Positions 1 to 7,587 of a stretch of 64,000 bases of DNA are shown piece by piece. The stretch's first letter is position 1, and every line of letters starts with the position of its first letter. Source of the stretch: Paracoccaceae bacterium. Its GTDB lineage: Bacteria > Pseudomonadota > Alphaproteobacteria > Rhodobacterales > Rhodobacteraceae. Location of the stretch: contig JAHRYM010000002.1 of assembly GCA_020622085.1 (NCBI GenBank), positions 623,504 through 687,503 on the forward strand, written 5' to 3'. The position numbers were made by a program, and so were the translations under genes. The notes below the pieces were generated by a model, which saw only the letters and a list, made by a program, of their open reading frames with translations, had not been told where the DNA came from and ran no database searches.

Positions 1-151
1 TCAGGTCTACTCCCTGCGTGGGAAAGCCCGCTTCCGAGATGGTCAGCGCCAGCGGAAGGCCGACATAGCCCAGCCCTACTGTCGAGACGCGCGCAGTTCG
101 GGTCGAGATCCGCTCCCCGAGTTCGGAGAAGAAGGAAAAGGAACTCGTCAT
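1..151 (-). CDS. Nucleotide-sugar dehydrogenase, N-terminal 50 residues only
   Basis: The gene runs off the left edge, so only its start is visible. ATG at 151 opens a short polar leader followed by a glycine-rich dinucleotide-binding strand (VGLGYVGLPLAL, about residues 29-40). That motif is typical of the UDP-glucose/UDP-N-acetylmannosamine dehydrogenase family (WecC/TviB/Ugd type), which oxidises the C6 hydroxyl of an NDP-sugar to a uronic acid using NAD. It differs from the Ugd at 49296 (which starts MKIAMIGTGYVGLVSG), so it is probably a UDP-HexNAc or UDP-Glc dehydrogenase of the glycan locus. The specificity-determining parts lie outside the window. Confidence 0.8.
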   Translation of the reverse strand, partial: MTSSFSFFSELGERISTRTARVSTVGLGYVGLPLALTISEAGFPTQGVDL

Positions 152-308
152 TTCGAACACCCGATCACCCGCGCCACACATCCATTCGTATAGGATGAGT
201 ATCATAGGAAAGCTGGAATCAAGAGGGTATTCGCCGCGCGCCACGGCCAGACCGACTTTCTCGCCGCGCGGTTTCCAAAGACGAAACAGGTGACCGGGAT
301 TAGTCCGA

Positions 309-1388
309 TTAACGCGCGATGGTTCCCAGTCCGCGGTCAAGATCGACAAGGGGGCGGTATCCCAACTGGTTTCGGGCGGCGGCAATGCTGACTTGCGGGC
401 TGGCCATGTAGAGGCGCAGCGTGCCGGAATCGGGCCGGACCGGACCCGACGCCGGGCGCAGGCGCCGCAGACCGGCGGCAAGATGCTCGAATGCGCGCCG
501 CCCCACCAGCCTTCGCCCCAGACGGCTGATCCGGGCCGCGATCGACAGTGGAGCGGCCCTGTCCAACGCCGGTGGAGGGGGCGTCATCCGCTCCAGCCGG
601 ACTTCGCCCCTGCCGATCCGCCGCGACAGGCCGCGCAGGTAGCTGGCCCAATCCACGGGATCGGCACCCGAGATCAGAAAGGTTCGCCCGCAGCCGGGGT
701 CGGGCAGCAGCGCGGCCCGGATGATCGCCTGCACCACGTCATCGACATGCACCAGCGGCGCCCACCCCGGCGGATCGGGCAGGACGACGCCGCCCCGTTC
801 CAGCGCGGCGATCGGAGCGTCGGTCCAAAGCGCCGATCCCGGCCCGTAGACGATCGTCGGCTGCAGGATGACCGACGGCAGGCTGCCTTCGCAAAGGCGG
901 CGTTCAAGCCCGATCTTGGCCTGACGGTAGCCGCTGCCGCCAGCCCCCCATCGGGGTGAGTCTTCCGCAATCGGGCCTTCGGGCCAGTCGTCATAGACGA
1001 CGACCGAACTCAGATGAACGATCCGCCCGACCTGCGCCGCCTCGGCCTGTGTGAAAAGCTCGGCGCCCGCCCGCAGGTTTTCCGTGCCCGAAGCGCGCAT
1101 GTCATAGGCAAGGTGGATCAGCACCTCGGCGCCGCGCAGCGCCTGCGACGGTATCTGGCCCCGTCCCAGATCGCAGATCACCGCAATGGCGCCCAGATCA
1201 CGCAGCCGCGACGCCGCGCGCCGGTCACGGATCAGCACCACCGGTGCGACTCCGGCCCCCCCGAGCACCTGCAGAAGCCGGCGCCCGATGAAGCCGCTTG
1301 CGCCCGTCATCACGACCCGCTTTCCGGCAAGCCCGGCTGCGATCCTTGTCAGTTCATCCAACGGGTCCACCTCGTGATTTTGCGGCAC
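309..1388 (-). CDS. NAD-dependent epimerase/dehydratase (extended SDR)
   Basis: A 359-residue extended short-chain dehydrogenase, expected to remodel an NDP-sugar for the surrounding glycan locus. The Rossmann motif TGASGFIGRRLL lies at about residues 28-39 and the catalytic YxxxK as YRQAK at about residue 153. The longest frame starts with GTG at 1388 and has no convincing ribosome-binding site, so the true start may lie a few codons in. It is divergent from the epimerase at 1502 and lies downstream of, and on the same strand as, the partial dehydrogenase. Substrate cannot be told from sequence; a 4-epimerase, 4,6-dehydratase or reductase are all possible. Confidence 0.8.
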   Translation of the reverse strand: MPQNHEVDPLDELTRIAAGLAGKRVVMTGASGFIGRRLLQVLGGAGVAPVVLIRDRRAASRLRDLGAIAVICDLGRGQIPSQALRGAEVLIHLAYDMRASGTENLRAGAELFTQAEAAQVGRIVHLSSVVVYDDWPEGPIAEDSPRWGAGGSGYRQAKIGLERRLCEGSLPSVILQPTIVYGPGSALWTDAPIAALERGGVVLPDPPGWAPLVHVDDVVQAIIRAALLPDPGCGRTFLISGADPVDWASYLRGLSRRIGRGEVRLERMTPPPPALDRAAPLSIAARISRLGRRLVGRRAFEHLAAGLRRLRPASGPVRPDSGTLRLYMASPQVSIAAARNQLGYRPLVDLDRGLGTIAR

Positions 1389-1437
1389 TTGTTAACGACC
1401 TGGCGCACTATCGGAAACTGTTTCCCTTGTGCCCCGT

Positions 1438-1451
1438 AGTCCCATGGGACT
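1438..1451. promoter_or_regulatory. Perfect 14-bp palindrome in a divergent promoter region
   Basis: AGTCCCATGGGACT is an exact inverted repeat in the 113-bp gap between two divergent epimerase genes. Placement and symmetry suggest a dimeric repressor or activator site controlling both directions. No known regulator can be assigned and no second copy was noticed. Confidence 0.4.
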
Positions 1452-1501
1452 GCCTGTGATAGAAGGCATGTGATGGTCTTGTGGTGCAAGTGCGAGGTTA
1501 C

Positions 1502-2479
1502 ATGAAGGTTCTGATTACCGGCGGCGCGGGGTTCATCGGCTCGCATCTGGCGGAACGTCTGGTGCATGACGGCCATTCCGTCGCGGTGCTGGACGATCTG
1601 TCCACCGGACGGCCGGAAAACCTTGCCGCGCTGCACGGGCGCAATGATTTCAGCTTCACCGAAGGGACGATCCTTGATGCGGGCCTGGTCGACCAGATGG
1701 TGTCGCAGGCGGATGTGATCTTTCACCTGGCTGCGGCGGTCGGCGTCAAGCTGATCATGGATGAACCCAGCCGGTCGATCCTGACCAATATCAACGGCAC
1801 CGAAAACGTGCTGCGCGCGGCGATCCCGGGACGGAAGCTCACTTTCGTGGCCTCCACCTCCGAGGTCTATGGCAAGGCGACGAAGTTCCCGTTCAGCGAA
1901 GATGATGACCTGACCATCGGCGCGACGAGGAACCTGCGCTGGTCCTATGCCTGCGCCAAGACGCTGGATGAATTCCTGACGCTGGCCTATGTGCGCGAGG
2001 TCGGCCTGCCGGCGGTGATCCTGCGGTTCTTCAACACCACCGGCCCGCGCCAGACCGGGCGCTATGGCATGGTGCTGCCGAACTTCGTGCAGAACGCGCT
2101 GAAGGATGAGCCGCTTCTGGTCCATGGCACGGGCGAACAGTCGCGCTGCTTTGGCCATGTGAAGGACGTGGTCGAGGCGCTGGTGCGGCTGATGGCCACG
2201 CCTGACGCACAGGGCCAGGTCTTCAACGTCGCAAATGATCAAGAGGTGACGATCCGCGCCCTTGCCGAACAGGTGATCGCCGCCACCGGATCGCAGTCGG
2301 AAATCCGGCTGGTGCCCTATTCCGATGTCTACCCGCAGGGGTTCGAGGACATGGCCCGCCGCCTGCCCGATGTATCGAAACTGGAACGCGCCATCGGCTT
2401 TCGCCCACGCCGCCCGCTGTCAGAGATCATCGCCGATGTCGTCGCCGAGAAACGCGCTCTGATGGGGGTGTCGGCATGA
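1502..2479 (+). CDS. UDP-glucose 4-epimerase-like NAD-dependent epimerase
   Basis: A 325-residue SDR-family sugar-nucleotide epimerase or dehydratase. Start ATG at 1502 places the Rossmann motif ITGGAGFIGSHLAERL right at the N-terminus; an in-frame upstream start at 1481 would add seven residues without family support. The catalytic YxxxK reads YACAK at about residue 161, preceded by the STSEVYG strand typical of GalE, Uxs and RmlB relatives. Its TGA overlaps the ATG of the methyltransferase at 2476 (ATGA), so it heads a translationally coupled operon of sugar-modifying genes. The substrate is likely a UDP-hexose or UDP-uronic acid. Confidence 0.85.
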   Translation: MKVLITGGAGFIGSHLAERLVHDGHSVAVLDDLSTGRPENLAALHGRNDFSFTEGTILDAGLVDQMVSQADVIFHLAAAVGVKLIMDEPSRSILTNINGTENVLRAAIPGRKLTFVASTSEVYGKATKFPFSEDDDLTIGATRNLRWSYACAKTLDEFLTLAYVREVGLPAVILRFFNTTGPRQTGRYGMVLPNFVQNALKDEPLLVHGTGEQSRCFGHVKDVVEALVRLMATPDAQGQVFNVANDQEVTIRALAEQVIAATGSQSEIRLVPYSDVYPQGFEDMARRLPDVSKLERAIGFRPRRPLSEIIADVVAEKRALMGVSA

Positions 2480-3258
2480 CGCCTGCCGCCCGTCTGGAAA
2501 AGCTGGTGCGCGATACGGCGACGGTCCTGTTGCCCGAAAAGACCCGTAACTGGATCCGCGCCCAGCAACGCCGCTACAAGCTGCAATCGGTGCCCGTGGG
2601 GGGCGTCGATTTCGGCGGGTTGCGGCGTCTGTCGCCGATTTCGGCGATCTTCGGCAAGGACCGCGACCTGCTGACGATCGAACGCTACTACATCGAACAG
2701 TTCCTCCAGACCCACTCGGCCGATATCAAGGGTCGCTGCCTGGAAATGGGCGACCCTGCCTATACGAAGAAATTCGGCGGCGCGAAGGTCACACAGGCCG
2801 ATGTCCTGAACTACGTCGAAGGCAACCCGCAGGCGACCATCGTGGCCGACCTGACAGACGCACCCCACATTCCCGACAACAGCTTTGACTGCATCATCAT
2901 CACGCAGACGCTGCAGATGATCTTCGAGGTCGACAAGGCCATCGCCACGCTGGCGCGGATCCTCAAGCCCGGTGGCGTGGTTCTTTGCACATCGCACGGG
3001 ATGACGCGGGTGGCGCGGCGCGAAGGCGTCGATGACTGGGGCGAATACTGGCATTTCACGACCCAGTCCAAGCGCCGCCTGTTCCACGCGCATTTCCCGA
3101 AAGGGAATGTGCAGGTCTCGACCGTGGGCAATGTCTTCACCTGCATCTGCAACCTGCATGGCCTTGGCGCATCGGAAATCGACCCGGTCGAGTTGAACAC
3201 CCATGACCCGAACTATGAAATGCTGGTTCTGGTCCGCGCCATGAAGCCGCTGCCATGA
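2476..3258 (+). CDS. SAM-dependent class I methyltransferase
   Basis: A 260-residue protein with the weakly conserved motif I CLEMGDPAYTKKFGG at about residues 91-105, an acidic post-I region (ATIVADLTDAPHIPDNSFD) and the LKPGGVVLCTSHG strand of Methyltransf_11-type enzymes. The C-terminal NTHDPNYEMLVLVRA segment recalls methyltransferases found in polysaccharide clusters. It is coupled by ATGA overlaps to the epimerase before it and to the GT39-like gene after it, so its acceptor is probably a sugar, nucleotide sugar or glycan end. It has no membrane segment and should act in the cytoplasm. Confidence 0.8.
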   Translation: MTPAARLEKLVRDTATVLLPEKTRNWIRAQQRRYKLQSVPVGGVDFGGLRRLSPISAIFGKDRDLLTIERYYIEQFLQTHSADIKGRCLEMGDPAYTKKFGGAKVTQADVLNYVEGNPQATIVADLTDAPHIPDNSFDCIIITQTLQMIFEVDKAIATLARILKPGGVVLCTSHGMTRVARREGVDDWGEYWHFTTQSKRRLFHAHFPKGNVQVSTVGNVFTCICNLHGLGASEIDPVELNTHDPNYEMLVLVRAMKPLP

Positions 3259-4685
3259 CGAACGGACGCGACGCGATCATTCTTGCGGCGATTCTCCTGC
3301 TTGCGCTGGCCTTGCGCCTTTACGGGCTGAACGCGCCGCTCTGGTATGATGAAATCGTCACCGTCGACACGCACCTGCGCCTGCCCTGGGGCGAGATGCT
3401 GCGCGATTATTCGATGAACCACCATTACCTGCACAACCTGTTGGCCAAGGCGTCGATGCAGGTGTTCGGCGATGCCCCCTGGGCCACCCGCCTTCCGGCG
3501 CTGGCCTTCGGCATTGGCACGATCTGGGCCACCTGGGTTCTGGCCCGCGATGTGGCCGACCGGCGCATCGCCCATGTCACCGCGCTTCTGATGGCGCTGA
3601 GCTACCACGAGATCTGGTTTTCGCAGAACGCGCGCGGCTACACGGGGCTGGCCTTCTTTTCCACGCTGAGCCTGATCTTCTTCCTGCGCGGGATGGCGGC
3701 ATCCCGCCTTCCGCTCTGGGTCGGGTTCGGGCTGACGATGGCGGCGGCGATCTTTACCCACCTGACGGGCGCATTCTTCTATGTGGCGATCGGCATTGTC
3801 TGGGCCATCACGCTGATTGTCCGCCGGCAGGGTGGGGCGCTTCTGGTTCAGCCGCTGATCGGCGCGGGGCTTGGCTTGCTGCTGTCGGGGCTGGCCTATC
3901 TGCCGCTGGTGCCGGGGATGACGAAAACTGTCGCGGGCGTGGCCGACACTTCGGCCGTGGACGAGATGCAGGAATACCAAAGCCCGCTTTGGGCCGCGGC
4001 CGAGGCGATCCGCACCGGGCTGGGCGAGGCGGGCGCACTGAACCTGGTCGTGGGGCTGGCGGTGCTGGGGCTTTCGGTGCTGGGAGCCATGGCGCTGCAT
4101 CGCCGGGGCCGGCTGTTCGCGCCGATCGTCTTCCTGCACATCGCCGTCACGGTCGTGATCCTGATGGCGATCGGAATGCGGATCTGGCCGCGGTTCTTCT
4201 TCGTCGACATCGGGCTTTTGCTGCTGCTGATCGTGGCGGGGGTCGAATGGGTCTGCCTGCGGCTTGGCGGCTTTGCCGGGCGCGGCGCGGGGCGCGGGCT
4301 GTTCGTGGTGGCATCGGTGCTGATGGTGGCAATCTCGGCCTTCCTTGCCACGCGCAACTACCGGTTCCCGAAGCAGGATCTGGCTGGGGCCTATGCGCTG
4401 GTGCAGGCTGAACGCCAGCCGGGCGAGCGGGTCTATGCCGTGGGCTACGCGGGCCGCGTGTTCCAAAGCCATTTCGGCGCCGACTGGGCCACGATCTTCA
4501 CGCCCGAGGATTATGCCGCAGCCATGGCGACGCCCGGCCCGATCACCTTCGTCGTTGCCTTCCCGGCGCGCAGCTTCCGCGCCATGCCGCAGCTGCAGGC
4601 CGACCGCGACGTGAAACTGTCCGAACGGATCTGGCTGCCCGGCACGCTGGGGGATGGCGGGGTGGTGATCCTGCAGCGGAAATGA
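3255..4685 (+). CDS. GT39/ArnT-like integral membrane glycosyltransferase
   Basis: A 476-residue polytopic protein of the PMT/ArnT/GT39 superfamily (GT-C fold). The first helix (AIILAAILLLALALRLYGL) is followed by APLWYDEIVTVD, whose acidic DE pair sits in the first periplasmic loop as in GT-C enzymes. About ten or more further hydrophobic segments follow, then a soluble C-terminal domain from about residue 365. Such enzymes transfer a sugar from a polyprenyl-phosphate donor to a periplasmic acceptor. It overlaps both neighbours by ATGA and so shares their operon. Donor and acceptor are unknown. Confidence 0.8.
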   Translation: MTNGRDAIILAAILLLALALRLYGLNAPLWYDEIVTVDTHLRLPWGEMLRDYSMNHHYLHNLLAKASMQVFGDAPWATRLPALAFGIGTIWATWVLARDVADRRIAHVTALLMALSYHEIWFSQNARGYTGLAFFSTLSLIFFLRGMAASRLPLWVGFGLTMAAAIFTHLTGAFFYVAIGIVWAITLIVRRQGGALLVQPLIGAGLGLLLSGLAYLPLVPGMTKTVAGVADTSAVDEMQEYQSPLWAAAEAIRTGLGEAGALNLVVGLAVLGLSVLGAMALHRRGRLFAPIVFLHIAVTVVILMAIGMRIWPRFFFVDIGLLLLLIVAGVEWVCLRLGGFAGRGAGRGLFVVASVLMVAISAFLATRNYRFPKQDLAGAYALVQAERQPGERVYAVGYAGRVFQSHFGADWATIFTPEDYAAAMATPGPITFVVAFPARSFRAMPQLQADRDVKLSERIWLPGTLGDGGVVILQRK

Positions 4686-6208
4686 CCGGCCCGCTGCCCG
4701 ATGTCGTCATCGGTTCCGGGCCGGCAGGTGTCTCGGTCGCCACGGCGCTGCTGGCGCGCGGGCGGCCGGTGGTGATGCTCGACGGCGGCAGGGATCTGCC
4801 GGCCGAGGCCGAAGCGCAGCGCAGTGCCCTTGCCGCGACGCCACCCGAAGGCTGGAGCAAGGCCCAGCGCAACGCCTGGCAGGCCGGCCAGTTCGACGCC
4901 GCCGGGGCGGAGGTGCGCCGCTTCGGAACCGGTTACGCGATGGAGCCGGCGGAAGCCACCTTTGCCGAAGCGGATGGCTTGGCGCTCAGGGCCTCGCTCG
5001 CGGTGGGCGGGCTTTCGAACTTCTGGGGCTCGGCCATGCTGCCCTATCGGCAGGAAGACATGACAGGCTGGCCGATCAGTGCCGCAGACCTTGCGCCGCA
5101 TTATGCCGCCGTGATGGATTTCGTGCCGATGGCCGGGGTCGAGGATGCGTTGGCACCGCTGTTCCCGGCGCTGCCCATGGCCGGCCGCAGCCCGATCCTG
5201 CCGGGACCGCAGGCCCGCGCGGTGCTGGCGCGGCACCGGCCATCGGCCCGGTTCCGCATGGGGCTGGCGCGCCAGGCGGTCGCGTCAGGCTGCAAGGGTT
5301 GCGGCATGTGTCTGCACGGCTGCCCATGGCGGCTGATATGGTCGGCCCGCGATCAGGTGGCCCGGCTGCGACAGCAGGGCGGGCTTGATCATCGGCCGGG
5401 CGCACCGGTGGTTTCGATCGTCGAAAGCGGCAGTGACGCCGTGGTGTATCGCGCCGATGGCACCGCGATCCGTGGTGCGCGGGCCTATCTGGCGGCGGGG
5501 GTGCTGGGCAGTGCGGCGATCCTGCTCCGGTCCTTGCCCGGGATGCGCGAACTGACCATGGCGGACAGTGCGCAGGGCTTCTTGCCGACAATCCAGACGG
5601 TGCGAACGGACGGCGCCCCTGACAGGGTGCCCTTCCATACGCTGCCGCAGATCTTTGCGGAGCTGTCCGACCCGGCCGTTTCGCCCCATACCGTCCATGC
5701 CCAGTTGTATGGCTGGAACGAATATTACGAACGCGACCTTCGCGCCAACCATGGCCGCAAGATCCCGTTCTCGGGGCCGATCTGGCGGGCGCTGTCGCGG
5801 CGGCTGGTCGTCGCGCAGATCTTCCTGCATTCCGCGCATTCGGCGCAGGTGCGGCTCGGCCTTGCGGAAGACGGCCGGTTGCAGGCCGATGTCCGCCCCA
5901 ATCCTCAGACCTTGGATCATCTGAAAGCCGCCGCCGCCGCGATGGGCCGGCAGTTGCGCCTGTCCGGCCTCCAGCCGCTGACATTCGCGCTGCGGCCGGG
6001 CGCAGTCGGATCGGGGTTCCATGCCGGATCGACCCTGCCCATGGCCGTTGCGGCAGGTGCGGGCCAGAGCGATGTGCTCGGTCGCCCGGCCGGGTGGCAG
6101 CGGCTGCATGTCGTCGATTCGTCGATCCTGCCCGCGATTCCGGCGACGACGATCACCCTTGCCGTCATGGCCAATGCACATCGCATCGGCGCCTATAACC
6201 CGAGTTAG
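4682..6208 (+). CDS. GMC-type FAD oxidoreductase with a four-cysteine cluster motif
   Basis: A 508-residue flavoprotein. An N-terminal FAD-binding motif (VVIGSGPAGVSVATALL, residues 9-25) and a GMC-like C-terminal segment (VVDSSILPAIPATTITLAVM) bracket a middle region with C204-x2-C207-x2-C210-x3-C214-P215, the spacing of a ferredoxin-type [4Fe-4S] ligand set. Classical GMC oxidases have no such cluster, which points to electron transfer to another carrier rather than to oxygen. It overlaps the GT39-like gene by ATGA and is the fourth gene of the operon. It may oxidise a sugar or sugar-lipid alcohol; substrate and electron partner are unknown. Confidence 0.75.
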   Translation: MTGPLPDVVIGSGPAGVSVATALLARGRPVVMLDGGRDLPAEAEAQRSALAATPPEGWSKAQRNAWQAGQFDAAGAEVRRFGTGYAMEPAEATFAEADGLALRASLAVGGLSNFWGSAMLPYRQEDMTGWPISAADLAPHYAAVMDFVPMAGVEDALAPLFPALPMAGRSPILPGPQARAVLARHRPSARFRMGLARQAVASGCKGCGMCLHGCPWRLIWSARDQVARLRQQGGLDHRPGAPVVSIVESGSDAVVYRADGTAIRGARAYLAAGVLGSAAILLRSLPGMRELTMADSAQGFLPTIQTVRTDGAPDRVPFHTLPQIFAELSDPAVSPHTVHAQLYGWNEYYERDLRANHGRKIPFSGPIWRALSRRLVVAQIFLHSAHSAQVRLGLAEDGRLQADVRPNPQTLDHLKAAAAAMGRQLRLSGLQPLTFALRPGAVGSGFHAGSTLPMAVAAGAGQSDVLGRPAGWQRLHVVDSSILPAIPATTITLAVMANAHRIGAYNPS

Positions 6209-6330
6209 AGAGGCGATGTTCGAGCGCGAGAAACCGCTGGAAGGAATTGCCTCGATCCCGCTCCGCGGCGACAGTCGGAATATGGCCAGCCCCGGTGTAT
6301 TGCCGGGCGCGCGCCGCATCCTGGGGGTGT

Positions 6331-7530
6331 ATGATGTATCGAGTGAAGAAAAGCCGATGGGCACCGTTGCGCCGGAAGGGTTGGCCAGGACGGACACAGC
6401 GGCTTGCGGCGATCCTGTTTGCGCTGATGGCCCTGTGCATGACCGCGCTACCGGCGGTGGCGCATGTGTTCCAGACATCGGAAGCGCAGGTGTTCTTCGA
6501 TCGCAAGGGCGAGAAATACGGGCTCAAGCTGATCCTGAACCTTGAGGCGATCCTTGCCGGCGTCGACCCCGAGGTGAAGGACACATCGGACAGCCCGCAG
6601 GCCGCCGAATACAACCGGCTTCGGGCCATGCCGCCCGAGGAACTGAAGCAGGAATTCGAAAAGTTTCGCGACAAGCTGCTCGGTGGCACGCATGTGATGC
6701 TGGATGGCAAGCCCGCGCCGCTGAACATCGTCCTGCTGGACTTCCAGCCGGTGGGCGACCTGTCGGTGGCCCGCCGCACGCCGGTGGTGCTTGAAGGCAC
6801 GATGCCGCCGGGCACGAAGACCTTCACCTTCCAGTGGGATCCGGCCTTCGGCAAGATCTCGATCCGCACCATGGGCATCCGCGCCCGCACCATGCATCTT
6901 GAGGTCGTCGAGCGCGGCCAGCAGAGCCAGCCGCTGGTGATCGACGATCTGAAGGCAAGGACGGTGACGGACATGGTCATCGATTTCATCAAGATCGGCT
7001 TTACGCATATCCTGCCCAAGGGCACCGACCATATCCTCTTCGTGGTGGGGATATTCCTGCTGTCGACGAAACTCAGACCGATCCTGACGCAGGTCACGGC
7101 CTTTACCGTTGCCCATACCATGACGCTTGGTCTGGGGACGCTGGGTTACGTCAATCTTCCGACCTCCATCGTCGAGCCGCTGATCGCCGCCTCGATCGTC
7201 TATGTCGCGGTCGAGAACATCCTGCGGCCGACGCTCAGCCCCTGGCGGCCCATGGTGGTTTTCTGCTTTGGCCTGCTGCACGGGCTGGGCTTTGCCGGAA
7301 TCCTGAAGGAGTTCGGCATTCCCGAGGGCGATTTCCTGGCCGGGCTGCTCAGCTTCAACATCGGGGTCGAACTGGGGCAGCTGACCGTCATTGCGATCTG
7401 CTACCTGCTGGTCGGCATCTGGTTCGGCAACAAGCCCTGGTATCGCCGACGGATCGTGATTCCTGGGTCGCTTCTGATTGCCGCGGTCGGCGCATTCTGG
7501 TTTGTCGAGCGGGTCGCTGGCGGGGCCTGA
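6331..7530 (+). CDS. HupE/UreJ-like membrane protein with a periplasmic N-domain
   Basis: A 399-residue protein. A signal sequence (LAAILFALMALCMTALPAVA) leads into a roughly 180-residue extracytoplasmic domain beginning HVFQTSEAQVFF. The second half is a multi-helix membrane domain with FTHILPKGTDHILFVVGIF, AHTMTLGLGTLG and HGLGFAGILKEFG, the conserved histidine motifs of the HupE/UreJ_2 family. Members are linked to nickel/cobalt uptake or to unknown roles. ATG ATG at 6331 is chosen because GGGGGT lies just upstream; longer frames add sequence before the signal peptide. It lies 122 bp after the flavoprotein gene and probably shares its transcript. There is no hydrogenase or urease in the window, so a metal-supply role is only a guess. 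Confidence 0.75.
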   Translation: MMYRVKKSRWAPLRRKGWPGRTQRLAAILFALMALCMTALPAVAHVFQTSEAQVFFDRKGEKYGLKLILNLEAILAGVDPEVKDTSDSPQAAEYNRLRAMPPEELKQEFEKFRDKLLGGTHVMLDGKPAPLNIVLLDFQPVGDLSVARRTPVVLEGTMPPGTKTFTFQWDPAFGKISIRTMGIRARTMHLEVVERGQQSQPLVIDDLKARTVTDMVIDFIKIGFTHILPKGTDHILFVVGIFLLSTKLRPILTQVTAFTVAHTMTLGLGTLGYVNLPTSIVEPLIAASIVYVAVENILRPTLSPWRPMVVFCFGLLHGLGFAGILKEFGIPEGDFLAGLLSFNIGVELGQLTVIAICYLLVGIWFGNKPWYRRRIVIPGSLLIAAVGAFWFVERVAGGA

Positions 7531-7538
7531 ATCCCGGG

Positions 7539-7557
7539 CCGGGGGCGCTGCCCCCGG
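7539..7557 (+). terminator. GC-rich hairpin after the hupE-like gene
   Basis: An 8-bp perfect stem (CCGGGGGC/GCCCCCGG) with a 3-base loop GCT lies 8 bases after the stop codon. The downstream tract is ACCCCCGGAGTATTTCGG, not a U-run. The hairpin plus TATTT unit recurs, on the other strand, at 27844-27891, so it is also a repeat element. It probably ends the 1502-7530 operon and faces the convergent GT4 gene. Confidence 0.6.
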
Positions 7558-7563
7558 ACCCCC

Positions 7564-7586
7564 GGAGTATTTCGGCAAAGAAGAAG
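7564..7586 (+). repeat. TATTT-GGCAAAGAAGAA intergenic repeat, copy 1
   Basis: GGAGTATTTCGGCAAAGAAG follows the hairpin at 7539. Related minus-strand sequences occur at 27844-27867 and 52137-52160. This copy lies between convergent genes and ends next to the stop of the GT4 gene. Confidence 0.5.
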
Positions 7587-7587
7587 C

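Noticed and set aside
3213..4472. Minus-strand 419-codon frame opposite the GT39-like gene
   Set aside because: Composition is dominated by Arg, Gln, His and Pro, typical of antisense of a membrane protein in GC-rich DNA. The plus-strand protein has clear helices and a GT-C motif.
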